From Marivivens sp. (lineage in GTDB: Bacteria > Pseudomonadota > Alphaproteobacteria > Rhodobacterales > Rhodobacteraceae): a DNA stretch of 45,268 nt. The stretch lies in the NCBI GenBank assembly GCA_030827165.1, contig JAURFB010000012.1:1-45268 (forward strand), in the 5' to 3' direction. A program made the translations under genes and the position numbers. The notes under the pieces were generated by a model. That model was not told the origin of the DNA and searched no databases. It was given only the letters and a program-made list of their open reading frames with translations. This document shows positions 34,673 to 44,508 of this stretch, piece after piece (within the stretch, counting starts at the first letter, position 1; each line of letters begins with the position of its first letter).

Positions 34673-35490
34673 CGACCTATGCCTTTCCTCCCGGCGGAAT
34701 GCCCGACCCCTCCGACGATCCCTCGGTCGCGGGCGCAATCTTCACCACTGCCTATGCCTTCGTCCCTGGCTCGACCATGCGCGATATCGTGGCGAGCCTT
34801 CTGCCCGGCTGGACAAAGACCCGCGCCTGGATCCTTGCCCGCCCGCTCACCGGCTTTGCCGAAACATTCGCACAATACGCCGTCGAGGTGGAACCGGGCG
34901 GCGGCAGCGATATGCCCGAGCCCGATGCGGGGGCCGAGGCCGGCATTTTCGTCGCTTCGGGCGAGATGGCGCTTGATCTCGACGGCGTCACCCATGCGCT
35001 GACGGCCGGCGGCTATGCCTACATCCCGCCGGGGCGGTCATGGCGGGCTCACAACCCCGGGCATACCGATTTGAAATTCCACTGGATCCGCAAACGCTGG
35101 CAGCCGGCCGCGGGCCTTACCCCGCCCGATCCGATCTTTACCAACGATGCGGCCACGCCTTTCAACTATATGCGCGGCACCGACAAATGGGCGACGCAGC
35201 GCTTCGCCAGCCCCGCCGATCTGCGCCATGACATGCACGTCAATATCGTCAACTTCATGCCGGGCGGGCGCATTCCTTTTGCGGAAACCCACATCATGGA
35301 GCATGGGCTCTATGTGCTTGAAGGCACGGCGGAATACCTTCTGAATGACCGTTGGTATAGCGTGCAGGCCGGCGATTTCATGTGGCTTCGGGCGTGGTGT
35401 CCTCAGGCGTGTATCGCGACTGGCGAAGGGCCGTTCCGCTATCTTCTTTACAAAGACGTCAACCGTCATCCGGAGCTTGTGCTCCCTTGA
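34669..35490 (+). CDS. allE: (S)-Ureidoglycine aminohydrolase (bicupin)
   Basis: 273 residues. Releases ammonia from ureidoglycine to give ureidoglycolate. Two cupin domains; the C-terminal one holds the manganese ligands, predicted as Glu206, His208, His212 (AETHIMEHGLYVLEG) and Gln246 (CPQACIATG), matching the Glu/His/His/Gln set of the plant and E. coli enzymes. The start is GTG at 34669, overlapping the puuE stop. The N-terminal cupin (GYAYIPPGRSWRAHN) lacks a full metal set. Part of the urate-to-glyoxylate operon. Confidence 0.93.
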   Translation: MTTYAFPPGGMPDPSDDPSVAGAIFTTAYAFVPGSTMRDIVASLLPGWTKTRAWILARPLTGFAETFAQYAVEVEPGGGSDMPEPDAGAEAGIFVASGEMALDLDGVTHALTAGGYAYIPPGRSWRAHNPGHTDLKFHWIRKRWQPAAGLTPPDPIFTNDAATPFNYMRGTDKWATQRFASPADLRHDMHVNIVNFMPGGRIPFAETHIMEHGLYVLEGTAEYLLNDRWYSVQAGDFMWLRAWCPQACIATGEGPFRYLLYKDVNRHPELVLP

Positions 35491-35972
35491 AACAGATCGT
35501 CGCACAGCCCCTGACCCAAGACGCCTTCGCCCCTTTCGGCGATGTTCTTCATGCGTCCGGCTCGCCGGACAAGATGATCAACCAAGGGCTTTGCGGTCGT
35601 CACCACGACAAGGCGCGGATGGATTTCGGGCCGGACGGGCGCGCCGGTATCTCGATCTTCAACGCCGAGAAACGCACGCTGCCCTATACCCTCGATCTCG
35701 TCGAACGGCATCCCGATGGGTCACAAGCCTTCATTCCGATGAGCCTTGATCCGTTTCTCGTGATCGTGGCTGAGGACGACGGCGGAAAACCGTCGAACAT
35801 CCAGGCCTTCATCACAAGTCCGGGCCAAGGGATCAACCTTCTACGCAACACCTGGCACGGGGTCCTGACGCCGCTTGGCTCCCCGGGCCTATTCGCCGTA
35901 ATCGACAGGATCGGCGACACGCCCAATATCGAAGAATTTCCGCTCGAACCAATGCTGGTCACAACGGAATAG
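35487..35972 (+). CDS. allA: Ureidoglycolate lyase
   Basis: 161 residues from a TTG start at 35487, overlapping the previous stop (TTGA). GGAG lies 12 bases upstream, so translational coupling probably helps. Splits ureidoglycolate into glyoxylate and urea. Family segments: AFAPFGDVLH near the N terminus, NAEKRTLPYTLDLVERHPDGSQAF (in two parts, residues about 60-82), FLVIVAEDD and the C-terminal NTWHGVLTPLG with the conserved His. The length matches AllA. The frame extends upstream to 35382 but that part overlaps the previous gene and has no family similarity. Confidence 0.92.
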   Translation: MKQIVAQPLTQDAFAPFGDVLHASGSPDKMINQGLCGRHHDKARMDFGPDGRAGISIFNAEKRTLPYTLDLVERHPDGSQAFIPMSLDPFLVIVAEDDGGKPSNIQAFITSPGQGINLLRNTWHGVLTPLGSPGLFAVIDRIGDTPNIEEFPLEPMLVTTE

Positions 35973-36026
35973 GCAACCTGCCGCAAGAGCAGGACACTCT
36001 CGTCAACCAAACAGGGAAATGGAACA

Positions 36027-37385
36027 ATGACAGATACCTCAATCGGAACGCCGGAACAGCTCCGCGATCCAAACTACACCCCGCCCATGGCCAAGGCGGT
36101 GCCGCTCGGCATCCAGCACGTGCTGGCCATGTTCGTCTCGAACGTCACCCCCGCCATTCTGGTTGCTGGCGCTGCTGGCATCGGCTTTGGCTCGGATCAA
36201 GGCGCGCTGGGCTTTCCGGACATGACCTACATGATCCAGATGTCGATGCTGTTTGCGGGCATCGCGACGCTATTCCAGACCATCGGCTTCGGCATGGTTG
36301 GCGCACGCCTGCCCATCGTTCAGGGCACCTCGTTCGCCTTTGTGCCGGTAATGATCCCGGCCGTTGCGGGCCTCGGCACCGCAGGCCTTGCCGGCCTGAT
36401 GACCGGTGTTTTCCTTGGCGGCATCTTCCACTTCTTCCTTGGCTTCGTCGTCGGCCGCATCCGCTATGCGCTGCCGCCGCTGGTGACCGGCACGATCGTT
36501 CTGATGATCGGTCTTGCGCTTATCAAGGTCGGCATTCAGTACGCCGCCGGCGGCGTGCCCAAGATCGGCACCGAAGCCTACGGTAGCCTTGCCATGTGGA
36601 CCCCGGCGCTCGTCGTCGTCTTCGTGACACTTGCAGTCAAGTTCTTCATGCGCGGCTTTGCGGCTGTGGCAGCAGTCCTGATCGGCATTATCGCGGGCTA
36701 CATCGTCGCCTACCTGATCGGTCAGGTGAGCTTTGGCAACGTCGGCAACGCCAAGATTTTCGCCGCTCCGATGCCGTTCAAATACGGCTTCGAACTGAAC
36801 TGGGCGATCGTCATCGGCATGTGTTTCATGGCCATCGTTTCGGCCATCGAGACCGTTGGCGACACTTCGGGCATCACCAAAGGCGGTGCTGGTCGTGAAG
36901 CGACCGACAAGGAAGTCTCGGGCGCGACCTTCGCCGATGGCCTGGGCACCGCAATCGCGGGCGTCTTTGGCGGCCTGCCGAACACCTCGTTCAGCCAGAA
37001 CGTCGGTCTTGTCGCCATGACCGGCGTCATGAGCCGCCATGTCGTGACCATCGGCGCGATCTTCCTGATCGTCTGTGGTTTCATCCCCAAGATTGGCGCG
37101 ATCATCAACACCGTTCCGATCAACGTTCTTGGCGGTGGCGTCATCGTCATGTTCGGCATGGTCTGCGCAAGCGGCATCAACATGCTGTCGGATGTCAAAT
37201 GGAACCGCCGCAACATGGTCATCTTCGCCACCGCTCTTTCGGTTGGCTTCGGCCTGCAGCTCGAGCCCGGTGCGCTTCAGCACCTTGGCAAGACCATGCA
37301 GATCCTTCTGACCTCGGGCCTTCTGCCGGCAGCGTTCATCACCATCGTGCTGAATTTGATCCTGCCTGAAGATCTGGGCGAATAA
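36027..37385 (+). CDS. NCS2-family purine permease (urate/xanthine)
   Basis: 452 residues, about fourteen membrane segments. Proton-coupled nucleobase transporter of the NCS2/NAT family. Diagnostic segments: PLGIQHVLAMF with the conserved Gln-His, AIVSAIETVGDTSGI with the substrate-contacting Glu, and the family signature GGLPNTSFSQNVGLVAMTGV. Adjacent catabolic genes suggest urate or xanthine as substrate (inference). It follows allA by 54 bases, so may share the operon, and ends at a strong terminator. Confidence 0.93.
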   Translation: MTDTSIGTPEQLRDPNYTPPMAKAVPLGIQHVLAMFVSNVTPAILVAGAAGIGFGSDQGALGFPDMTYMIQMSMLFAGIATLFQTIGFGMVGARLPIVQGTSFAFVPVMIPAVAGLGTAGLAGLMTGVFLGGIFHFFLGFVVGRIRYALPPLVTGTIVLMIGLALIKVGIQYAAGGVPKIGTEAYGSLAMWTPALVVVFVTLAVKFFMRGFAAVAAVLIGIIAGYIVAYLIGQVSFGNVGNAKIFAAPMPFKYGFELNWAIVIGMCFMAIVSAIETVGDTSGITKGGAGREATDKEVSGATFADGLGTAIAGVFGGLPNTSFSQNVGLVAMTGVMSRHVVTIGAIFLIVCGFIPKIGAIINTVPINVLGGGVIVMFGMVCASGINMLSDVKWNRRNMVIFATALSVGFGLQLEPGALQHLGKTMQILLTSGLLPAAFITIVLNLILPEDLGE

Positions 37386-37408
37386 AGAACCCAACGGGTT
37401 TCCTCCCT

Positions 37409-37436
37409 GCCCCCGCAGAAATGCGGGGGCTTTTTT
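37409..37436 (+). terminator. Rho-independent terminator ending the urate operon
   Basis: Perfect 9-bp stem GCCCCCGCA (37409-37417) and complement (37422-37430), GAAA tetraloop, then six T. One of the clearest terminators in the window. Confidence 0.92.
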
Positions 37437-37681
37437 CTTTTCGTCAAGGATGAGACTTCACCCGCAAGCCGGAAATAGAGAGAAGATTAGTAGTTCTTTT
37501 TATCTCTTTCCAGCTGTGAGCTGCTCTGCAATGCGGCGCTCGTTTTGGGGGACAGATCGCTCCGTTATCTTGGAGATCTCGCCGAAGGGATCGAACGACA
37601 CGCGCGCAACCTGCGGATCCGGCCCCGATAGACTGGCCCCCCTTGCCCAGCTAGGTTAACCAAAATCATAGCGAGAAACAC

Positions 37682-39049
37682 ATGGCGCCCAAATTTGGAA
37701 CAAGCGGCCTTCGGGGCTTGGTTGTGGATCTGACCGAAGAGCTTGTCGCACGCTATGTCCGCGCCTTTGTTTCGGTCTGTGAGACGGGGGGGCAAATTTG
37801 CGTGGGGAGAGACCTTCGCGCCTCCTCGCCGCGGATCGCCCGCGCCGTCAGCCAAGCGGCCAGCCATGCGGGCCTCACAGTTCTCGATTGCGGTGTCGTG
37901 CCGACACCCGCCTTGGCACTTGAAGCGCAAACGAGAGGGGCGGGTGCCGTCATGGTCACTGGCAGCCACATTCCCGCAGATCGGAACGGGCTTAAATTTT
38001 ACACCGTCACTGGTGAGATCACGAAAGACGACGAGAGCCGTATCGGCGAAGCGCTCGGGCGTCATTCCGATGCGGCCAAGCCCGCGCCGGTGTTGACCGC
38101 CGCCGCATCAGAGCATTTTGCCGACCGCTATCGCAAAGCGTATGGCCCCTCCGCCCTTCGCGGGCGGCGCGTGGGCGTCTACACCCATAGCGCAGCGGGG
38201 CGCGATCTTTTGCTCGCCCTGCTCGGTGATCTTGGGGCGGAAACGGTCGAACTCGGCCGGTCTGACATTTTTATTCCGGTGGACACCGAAGCAATCGACC
38301 CCGAGACACGCCAAACGCTTACCGCATGGGCCAAAGATCAGGGTTTGGACGCTGTTGCCTCAACCGATGGCGACTCGGATCGGCCGATGCTTGCAGACGA
38401 AAACGGCGAGGTCATTCCCGGCGACATTCTGGGGCAAATCACCGCCTTGGCGCTCGGGGCCCAGGCCGTTGTCACACCCATTTCGTCAAATAGCGGCGTG
38501 ACGCGTCTGCCGAATATCCACAAGGTCATCCGCACGCGTATCGGCTCGCCTTTCGTCATCGCTGGCATGGGCGAAGCCAAGGGGCGCGTTGTCGGCTATG
38601 AGGCAAATGGTGGTTTTCTTTTGGGGTTTGAGGCGTCAGGCCCCACTGGGCCTATCCCGCCGCTGCCAACCCGCGACAGCTTTCTTCCAATCATCGCCAC
38701 GCTGTCGCAGCCCGGGCCTCTGTCGGTCATTGTCGCCGCACAACCCGCCCGCTTCACAAAGGCGGGCCGCCTCCAAGATGTGCCCATTAGCGTTAGCGCA
38801 GCCTTGGTGTCGCGGCTGACCGAAAATGGTGAAGAACGCGCTGCGTTCCTTCATGGTTTTGGCGCGGAAACCTCACTCGACACGACCGACGGCCTAAGAA
38901 TTTCGCTCGAGGACGGCGGGATTGTGCATCTTCGCCCGTCCGGAAATGCGCCCGAGTTCCGCCTCTATACCGAAGCGGAAAGTCCGGAAGCGGCGCAGGA
39001 CCTCCTGGATCGAGGCGTCCTGCGCCTTCGGACCCTAGTCGGCCAATAG
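37682..39049 (+). CDS. Phosphohexomutase (phosphomannomutase/phosphoglucomutase family)
   Basis: 455 residues. Interconverts hexose 6-phosphate and 1-phosphate; cytoplasmic. Four-domain family with all loops visible: phosphoserine Ser95 in VTGSHIP, metal loop DGDSDR (229-234), sugar-recognition loop GYEANGGF and phosphate-binding RPSGNAPEFR near the C terminus. The ANGG form of the sugar loop varies from the usual EMSGE/EXSGH types, so substrate choice (mannose, glucose or another hexose) is open. It is convergent with ugd, with which it overlaps by 15 bases; together they suggest surface polysaccharide precursor synthesis. Confidence 0.9.
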   Translation: MAPKFGTSGLRGLVVDLTEELVARYVRAFVSVCETGGQICVGRDLRASSPRIARAVSQAASHAGLTVLDCGVVPTPALALEAQTRGAGAVMVTGSHIPADRNGLKFYTVTGEITKDDESRIGEALGRHSDAAKPAPVLTAAASEHFADRYRKAYGPSALRGRRVGVYTHSAAGRDLLLALLGDLGAETVELGRSDIFIPVDTEAIDPETRQTLTAWAKDQGLDAVASTDGDSDRPMLADENGEVIPGDILGQITALALGAQAVVTPISSNSGVTRLPNIHKVIRTRIGSPFVIAGMGEAKGRVVGYEANGGFLLGFEASGPTGPIPPLPTRDSFLPIIATLSQPGPLSVIVAAQPARFTKAGRLQDVPISVSAALVSRLTENGEERAAFLHGFGAETSLDTTDGLRISLEDGGIVHLRPSGNAPEFRLYTEAESPEAAQDLLDRGVLRLRTLVGQ

Positions 39050-40357
39050 CGCTGGCCGGCCGACCGCGGCATAGGCAGAGAACCCAGCCTTCTTGGCGTC
39101 ATGTGCCGAATAGATATTTCGCAAATCCGCCATGTGGGGTGTCGCCATGTGCTTGGCGATCCGCTTCAGATCAAGCCCACGGAATTCATTCCATTCCGTC
39201 AAGATCACCACCAGATCGGCATTGCGCGCCGCCTTGTAAGGGTCATCTTGCCAACTGACGCCGGGAAGAAGCGCCTCGCCTTCATGCCGACCTTGCGGGT
39301 CAACAACCTTGACCTTGGCGCCGCCGCCAACCAACGCCGGAATGATCGTCAGGCTCGGCGCATCGCGCATATCGTCGGTGTTGGGCTTGAAGGTGACACC
39401 GAGGACGGCGACCGTCTTGCCATTGAAGCTCCCGCCACAGAGGTCGAGAAGCTTGTCGATCATCCGACGCTTGATCTCGTCGTTAACCTTGATGACTGTC
39501 TCAGTGATCTGCATCGGTACGGCGTGTTCTTGCCCGATACGCGCCAACGCCTTGGTATCTTTGGGGAAACATGACCCGCCAAAGCCCGGCCCCGCGTGGA
39601 GAAATTTGTTGCCAATGCGGCCATCAAGACCGATCCCCTTGGCGACCTCTTTCACGTCCGCGCCGACCCGCTCGCACAGCGCGGCAATCTCGTTGATGAA
39701 GGTGATCTTGGCGGCGAGAAACGCGTTGGCGGCGTATTTGATCAGCTCGGCTGACTCCAAATCGGTCACCACGATCGGGAAATCTCTCAAGAAGAGGGGG
39801 CGGTAGATCTCGTTCATCACTTCGGCCGCGCGCGGATTTTGAACGCCGAAGACAACACGGTCGGGGCGCATGAAATCGTCGATCGCAGCGCCCTCGCGCA
39901 GGAATTCGGGGTTGGAGGCGACATCGAAATCGAGATCGGGATTGGCTTTGTGGATCGTCTGGCGCACCTTGCGGTTGGTGCCAACCGGAACGGTCGATTT
40001 CGTCACAACCACGACATAGCCCTTCGCCGTTTGGGCGATCTCTTCGGCGGCGGCCATCACATAGGTCAGGTCCGCGTGGCCGTCGCCCCGGCGGGTCGGC
40101 GTTCCGACGGCGATGAAGACGGCCTCCGCCCCCTCCATCGCTTCGGCAAGATCTGTGGTAAAGCTAAGCCTTCCGGAAGAGGTGTTCTTGACCAGAAGAT
40201 CCTCAAGACCCGGCTCAAAGATCGGCACTTCACCGGACTTTAGCCGTTCGATCTTCTTTGCGTCCTTGTCGACACAGACTACTTCGTGGCCGAAATCCGA
40301 AAAACAAACCCCGGAAACGAGGCCGACATAGCCTGTTCCGATCATGGCAATACGCAT
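39035..40357 (-). CDS. ugd: UDP-glucose 6-dehydrogenase
   Basis: 440 residues. Oxidises UDP-glucose to UDP-glucuronate with two NAD. N-terminal Rossmann domain (MRIAMIGTGYVGLVSG), central dimer domain (SAELIKYAANAFLAAKITFINE), catalytic Cys263 in GPGFGGSCFPKD, and C-terminal UDP-binding domain (LGVTFKPNTDDMRDAPS). The TKSTVPVGT and SNPEFLREG motifs are standard. GGAGGAA precedes the ATG. It stands alone in its direction. Confidence 0.96.
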   Translation of the reverse strand: MRIAMIGTGYVGLVSGVCFSDFGHEVVCVDKDAKKIERLKSGEVPIFEPGLEDLLVKNTSSGRLSFTTDLAEAMEGAEAVFIAVGTPTRRGDGHADLTYVMAAAEEIAQTAKGYVVVVTKSTVPVGTNRKVRQTIHKANPDLDFDVASNPEFLREGAAIDDFMRPDRVVFGVQNPRAAEVMNEIYRPLFLRDFPIVVTDLESAELIKYAANAFLAAKITFINEIAALCERVGADVKEVAKGIGLDGRIGNKFLHAGPGFGGSCFPKDTKALARIGQEHAVPMQITETVIKVNDEIKRRMIDKLLDLCGGSFNGKTVAVLGVTFKPNTDDMRDAPSLTIIPALVGGGAKVKVVDPQGRHEGEALLPGVSWQDDPYKAARNADLVVILTEWNEFRGLDLKRIAKHMATPHMADLRNIYSAHDAKKAGFSAYAAVGRPALLAD

Positions 40358-40509
40358 AAGCTTCCTCCGCTATCGCCCACTGTTTTGAACAGCAGCAAAC
40401 GCAAAGCAAGAAGAAATCGTTTGCGGTGCAACAACTTGACGGCTTAAAAAACGTCGATTGCATAGCAACGAATTCGCTAAGTCAATCATTTGTGGTCGAT
40501 ACGGGCAAC

Positions 40510-41412
40510 CTATTGCGCGACACGCTCAGCGACGGCGGAACCGTCGGTGAGGCTGGAGGACGGATAGAGAACAACGACATCGCCCTCCCCAAGCCCGCCG
40601 AGGATCTCGCTGTGGACGCCATCGCTATGCCCCAGATCAACCGCAACCAAATGCGCGCCCCCCTCCTCGACCCGGAAGACCGACCAAGCGCCGTTCTCAC
40701 GGAATAGGGCGCTTGCCGGCGCGAGGAGCGCCGCGTCGTCGCTCCACTGCACGATGCGGGCCTCGAGACGATAACCGTGGCCCAGGCCCTCGCGGTCTTC
40801 GGCCGAACCGGTAAAGTCGATCGTTAGGTCAACCCGCTGCTCCTGCACGCCAAGCGCCGAGATTCGGGTGGTCGCAACAGGCTCGACCCGAGCGACAACT
40901 CCCTCAAGCGTGGTGCCGCCGCCCCATCCATCAAGGAGAACCCGCGCCCCAGGGGTGATCGAGACAGCATCAGAGGAAAGAAGATCGACCACGACCTCGA
41001 GGTCGGAGCTGATATCGCCAACTTCAAGGATCGGCGACCCAGCGACAACCATCGTTCCACCTGCCTGATAAATTTGGAGAACTTGCCCGTCAGCGGGCGC
41101 AGCGATTGCTTCTTTCGCCATGCCCGGCAATGCCGGAGCGATCCCGGCAATCTTTTGCCCCTTGCTGACCGCGTCCCCTGACTGAAGAACGATCCGCTCC
41201 AGGTTGCCCGTCGTCGGAGCGGTGACGAGGTAAATGTCGCGTACCCGCGTTTGCCCTTCTTCATCGATCGTCACCATCAGCGGGCCACGCCCGACCGAGC
41301 CAAGGTCCACCAATGCGGGCTTGGGCCAGAAGGCATAGGCCATCGCAGCCACGATCAAGGCAATCGCGAAGAGGGTCAGGAAATTGCGCGAACGGCGGCG
41401 TTTCTGGGCCAT
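40510..41412 (-). CDS. HlyD-type periplasmic adaptor lacking the helical hairpin
   Basis: 300 residues, about 100 fewer than most relatives. Membrane-fusion subunit of an ABC efflux system: one N-terminal membrane anchor (about 10-28), the first lipoyl half (LERIVLQSGDAVSKGQKIAGI), the second half (AIAAPADGQVLQIYQAGG), a beta-barrel (VVVDLLSSDAVSITPGARV, then RISALGVQEQRVDLTIDF) and a membrane-proximal domain at the C terminus. The alpha-helical coiled-coil hairpin normally lying between the two lipoyl halves is absent; only about ten residues (92-101) join them. The frame is otherwise intact. It follows the permease gene by four bases, in an operon with it and the ATPase. Confidence 0.87.
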   Translation of the reverse strand: MAQKRRRSRNFLTLFAIALIVAAMAYAFWPKPALVDLGSVGRGPLMVTIDEEGQTRVRDIYLVTAPTTGNLERIVLQSGDAVSKGQKIAGIAPALPGMAKEAIAAPADGQVLQIYQAGGTMVVAGSPILEVGDISSDLEVVVDLLSSDAVSITPGARVLLDGWGGGTTLEGVVARVEPVATTRISALGVQEQRVDLTIDFTGSAEDREGLGHGYRLEARIVQWSDDAALLAPASALFRENGAWSVFRVEEGGAHLVAVDLGHSDGVHSEILGGLGEGDVVVLYPSSSLTDGSAVAERVAQ

Positions 41413-41416
41413 GGGT

Positions 41417-43780
41417 CTACTCCCGTGTTTTCAGGGCCGTTGTGATATCAGCCCGATCAAGGTCACGTTTCACAAGCCAGCCCGAAAAAAGGGCGGCGGC
41501 AATCACAACAAGCGCCGAATAGCCGTGGCTTTCGGGCAAAAAGAGCGAAGGGATTTGATAGAGCTCGGTCGAAAATCCTTCGGCGACCGCAAAAGACATA
41601 TAGTGCCCGATCATTGACCCCACCGGCAAAGCCAAAAGGGTAACAACCGCAAGTTCGCCAAGAAGGACAAAGGCCGTCTCGCCCCTATGAAAGCCGATGA
41701 CGCGCAGGCTCGCGAGGTCGCGGGCGCGCTCGGCCTGCGCCACGCGGGCAGCGTTGTAGACGATGCCGAAGGTGATGATGAAAGCGACAAGCCCCATAAC
41801 ATATCGGGTCGCACCGGCCCCTTGGTTCATCAGCGTTTCAAAAGCCGTCCTCATTTCGGATTTCAGGCTCACACCCGCGATCATCGGCATATCCCGAAGA
41901 GCGGCAAAGATTTCCTGCTCAAAGGCTTTGTCGATCTTGAGATAGGCGCCCGACGCCAGCCCCGGCTCACCCAAGGCTCGATTGAGAGCCTCCATCCCCA
42001 TATAGGCGGGCGCGCCCAGAAGGCTCTGGGCGATCGCCACAACCGGAACATCGACGACAGGCTGTCGGCCGCCCATAACCTCGACCGCAAGCATTTCGCC
42101 CGGTTTGATATCGAGAAGGTCGGCCAACTCCTTTGCAAGAACGATTCCGCTCTCGGGCATTTCGATTGTGGAATAGTCGCTATCGATGGCACGGATCAGT
42201 TCTGGCGCAACTGTAAGGCCCGTAACCGCGCCTTGATGGCTGAAACGGCCGTTTCGCAAGACGGCACCAACCGCACGCGTTGGCTCAACCACCTCGACGC
42301 CGGGGATGCGGCGGAGCGCAAAGATCGCGTCTTCGCCAACCGGCCGCGCGAAACCCACCGTCACGTCCGAACGGTCGACTACGGTAAAGGTCAGATCAAG
42401 GGTGCGCTCAAACCCCGCGTAGATCGTGATCATCGAGAGAGTGAGTGCCATACCCGCCGCGATGCCAAGCACAGCGCCCATCATCCGCCCCGGCTGGCGG
42501 GTGACGCGCCGCAAGACCATCCGACTCGGCTGATCGAGATACTTGGCAAACCAAGCGCCTATCTGGCCGGCGGCGCTGTAATCGGCGGGCGCGGGCGGGC
42601 GCATCGCGTCGGCGGGCGCCATGCGGAAGATGCGCCGCATGACAAAGAGGCCGCCAATCGAAGCCGACAGGATCGAAACCGAAACGCCGCTTACGAAAGA
42701 CGTGGGATCAAGCACGAAGACTAGAAAAGGGAATTTGAAATACATCGTATAGAGATTGATCATCGCCCGACCGGTGCCGATGCCAATGAGACAGCCAGCA
42801 ATCGCACCGCCAATGGCAATCACCAGCACCATCTTCATATAGTGCCAGCCAACCTCGCGATTGCGGTAGCCAAAGGCCTTCATCAGGCCGATCTCTTCCC
42901 TCTCGGCCTGCACCATTCGGCTGATAACGATGTAGAGAAGGAATGCCGCGACAGCGAGAAAGAAGGGCGGCACGCCGGAGGCGCTGACCTCAAGTCCGCT
43001 CATCTCTTCTGAAACGAAGCGGTTGGAATACTGGTCCTCAAGCCCGTATGCGCCGCCACCGCCATAGGGTTTGAGCACACGGTCAATCTCTTGCAAGACA
43101 GAGGCTTGGGTCGCATCGCGATTGATCGCAAACAGCGCCTCGCTAAAGGCGCCAACCATGTCATAGGCGGCAGCGAGCGCATCGCGGTTCATCCAGATCA
43201 CGCCGAAGCGGGCATCGTCAGGGACCAGCTCGCCGGGGGCCGTGGTGTAGAGATATTCGGGCGAACGTGCGGTTCCGACGATCCGATATTGCCGCTGCGC
43301 GCCGTTGATCGTCGCAACAAGATTGTCGCCTGCCTTCAGTCCATTTGCCTCGGCGAAACTGTCGAGCAGCACGATCTCTTCGGGGTGCGCGGCGTCAAAC
43401 ATCCGGCCCGTGCTCATGTAGATCGCATTCAGCCCCGGATCGCCGCCCGGTGGCAGCGAAATTGCGCGCCCCATCACCGGAAGATCACGGGACGGAATAT
43501 CGATAAGCACCATGCCCGTGACACGGGTTTCGACCCGCGAAACACCTTCAATTGCGGCAAGCTGAGGCGTCACGGAGTTGGGGGCGCGAAGCACCGGCGC
43601 AAAAATATCGGCGAGGCGATAGCGCTCGTAGTATTCGGCGCGGGTCTCCTGAAGGGAATGGACGAGGCCCGACATCATCACCTGCATCATCACGCCGAGC
43701 GCGATGACAAGACCGATGGCGGCCGCCTGCCCTTTGACGCGGCGCAGATCGCGCCAAAGCTTTTTGTCGAGCGGACTCAC
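41417..43780 (-). CDS. ABC transporter permease with two FtsX domains
   Basis: 787 residues. Two FtsX-type units in one chain: an N-terminal membrane helix ([20 protein letters not shown]) with a large periplasmic domain, a three-helix block near residues 270-380 ([33 protein letters not shown]), then a second helix near 435 ([18 protein letters not shown]), a second periplasmic domain, and a final three-helix block ([29 protein letters not shown] in two parts). Such permeases move lipids or peptides or do periplasmic work (MacB/LolCE-related superfamily). The ATG overlaps the ATPase stop. The substrate cannot be inferred. Confidence 0.92.
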   Translation of the reverse strand: MSPLDKKLWRDLRRVKGQAAAIGLVIALGVMMQVMMSGLVHSLQETRAEYYERYRLADIFAPVLRAPNSVTPQLAAIEGVSRVETRVTGMVLIDIPSRDLPVMGRAISLPPGGDPGLNAIYMSTGRMFDAAHPEEIVLLDSFAEANGLKAGDNLVATINGAQRQYRIVGTARSPEYLYTTAPGELVPDDARFGVIWMNRDALAAAYDMVGAFSEALFAINRDATQASVLQEIDRVLKPYGGGGAYGLEDQYSNRFVSEEMSGLEVSASGVPPFFLAVAAFLLYIVISRMVQAEREEIGLMKAFGYRNREVGWHYMKMVLVIAIGGAIAGCLIGIGTGRAMINLYTMYFKFPFLVFVLDPTSFVSGVSVSILSASIGGLFVMRRIFRMAPADAMRPPAPADYSAAGQIGAWFAKYLDQPSRMVLRRVTRQPGRMMGAVLGIAAGMALTLSMITIYAGFERTLDLTFTVVDRSDVTVGFARPVGEDAIFALRRIPGVEVVEPTRAVGAVLRNGRFSHQGAVTGLTVAPELIRAIDSDYSTIEMPESGIVLAKELADLLDIKPGEMLAVEVMGGRQPVVDVPVVAIAQSLLGAPAYMGMEALNRALGEPGLASGAYLKIDKAFEQEIFAALRDMPMIAGVSLKSEMRTAFETLMNQGAGATRYVMGLVAFIITFGIVYNAARVAQAERARDLASLRVIGFHRGETAFVLLGELAVVTLLALPVGSMIGHYMSFAVAEGFSTELYQIPSLFLPESHGYSALVVIAAALFSGWLVKRDLDRADITTALKTRE

Positions 43781-44508
43781 CAGACCAGCTCTTCGGGATC
43801 AAGACGGGTCTTGTTGGTCGAAATCTCTCGGATGCCCCCATCCGCAAAGTGGATGACTCGATCGGCCATCGCCGCTGTCGCCGCGGCGTGGGTCACGATC
43901 AGGATTGTTGTGCCGAGACGGTCGTTTACATCTCGCAAGACCCGAAGGACGGCGCGGCCCGTGGTGCTATCCAAAGCGCCCGTGGGCTCATCGCAAAAGA
44001 GAACCTCGGGCTGTTTGGCCACGGCCCGCGCGATGGCCACGCGCTGCTGTTCGCCGCCCGAAAGCTGCGCCGGAAAATGATGGCGGCGCTCGCCAAGCCC
44101 AACGAGGCTTAGCGCCTTGCCCGCGTCCATCGGATTGCGCGCAATCTCGGTGACAAGCTCGACGTTTTCTTCGGCGGTCAGGCTGGGCATCAAGTTATAG
44201 AACTGGAAAACAAAGCCAACATGGTTGCGCCGATAGAGCGTGAGCGCGGAATCATCCATGTCGGTCAGGCATTGATCCGTAAAATGCGCCGTGCCTTCGG
44301 TCGGACGATCAAGCCCGCCAAGGATGTTCAGAAGCGTGGATTTCCCCGATCCTGACGGCCCCAGCAGAACTACTATCTCGCCTTTCGGGATCTCCATGTC
44401 GACGCCGCGCAAGGCATGAACGGCGGTTCGTCCCTCTCCGTAGACCTTGGTCAGCCCTTTGGCGCGAAAGGCAAGGTTGGGATTTCTCGGTACTGAACTT
44501 ATCTTCAT
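43777..44508 (-). CDS. ABC transporter ATPase (LolD/MacB type)
   Basis: 243 residues. Walker [11 protein letters not shown]-loop in [20 protein letters not shown], signature [16 protein letters not shown], Walker [14 protein letters not shown] and switch His in VTHAA. The EPTGALD form and [11 protein letters not shown] are typical of the MacB/LolD subgroup, which pairs with FtsX-type permeases such as the one encoded next. First gene of a three-gene operon (ATPase, permease, adaptor). Confidence 0.95.
   Translation of the reverse strand: MKISSVPRNPNLAFRAKGLTKVYGEGRTAVHALRGVDMEIPKGEIVVLLGPSGSGKSTLLNILGGLDRPTEGTAHFTDQCLTDMDDSALTLYRRNHVGFVFQFYNLMPSLTAEENVELVTEIARNPMDAGKALSLVGLGERRHHFPAQLSGGEQQRVAIARAVAKQPEVLFCDEPTGALDSTTGRAVLRVLRDVNDRLGTTILIVTHAAATAAMADRVIHFADGGIREISTNKTRLDPEELVW

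Noticed and set aside
36270-37394. Frame of 374 codons opposite the NCS2 permease
   Set aside because: Asp/His-rich mirror translation of a membrane protein, not a gene.
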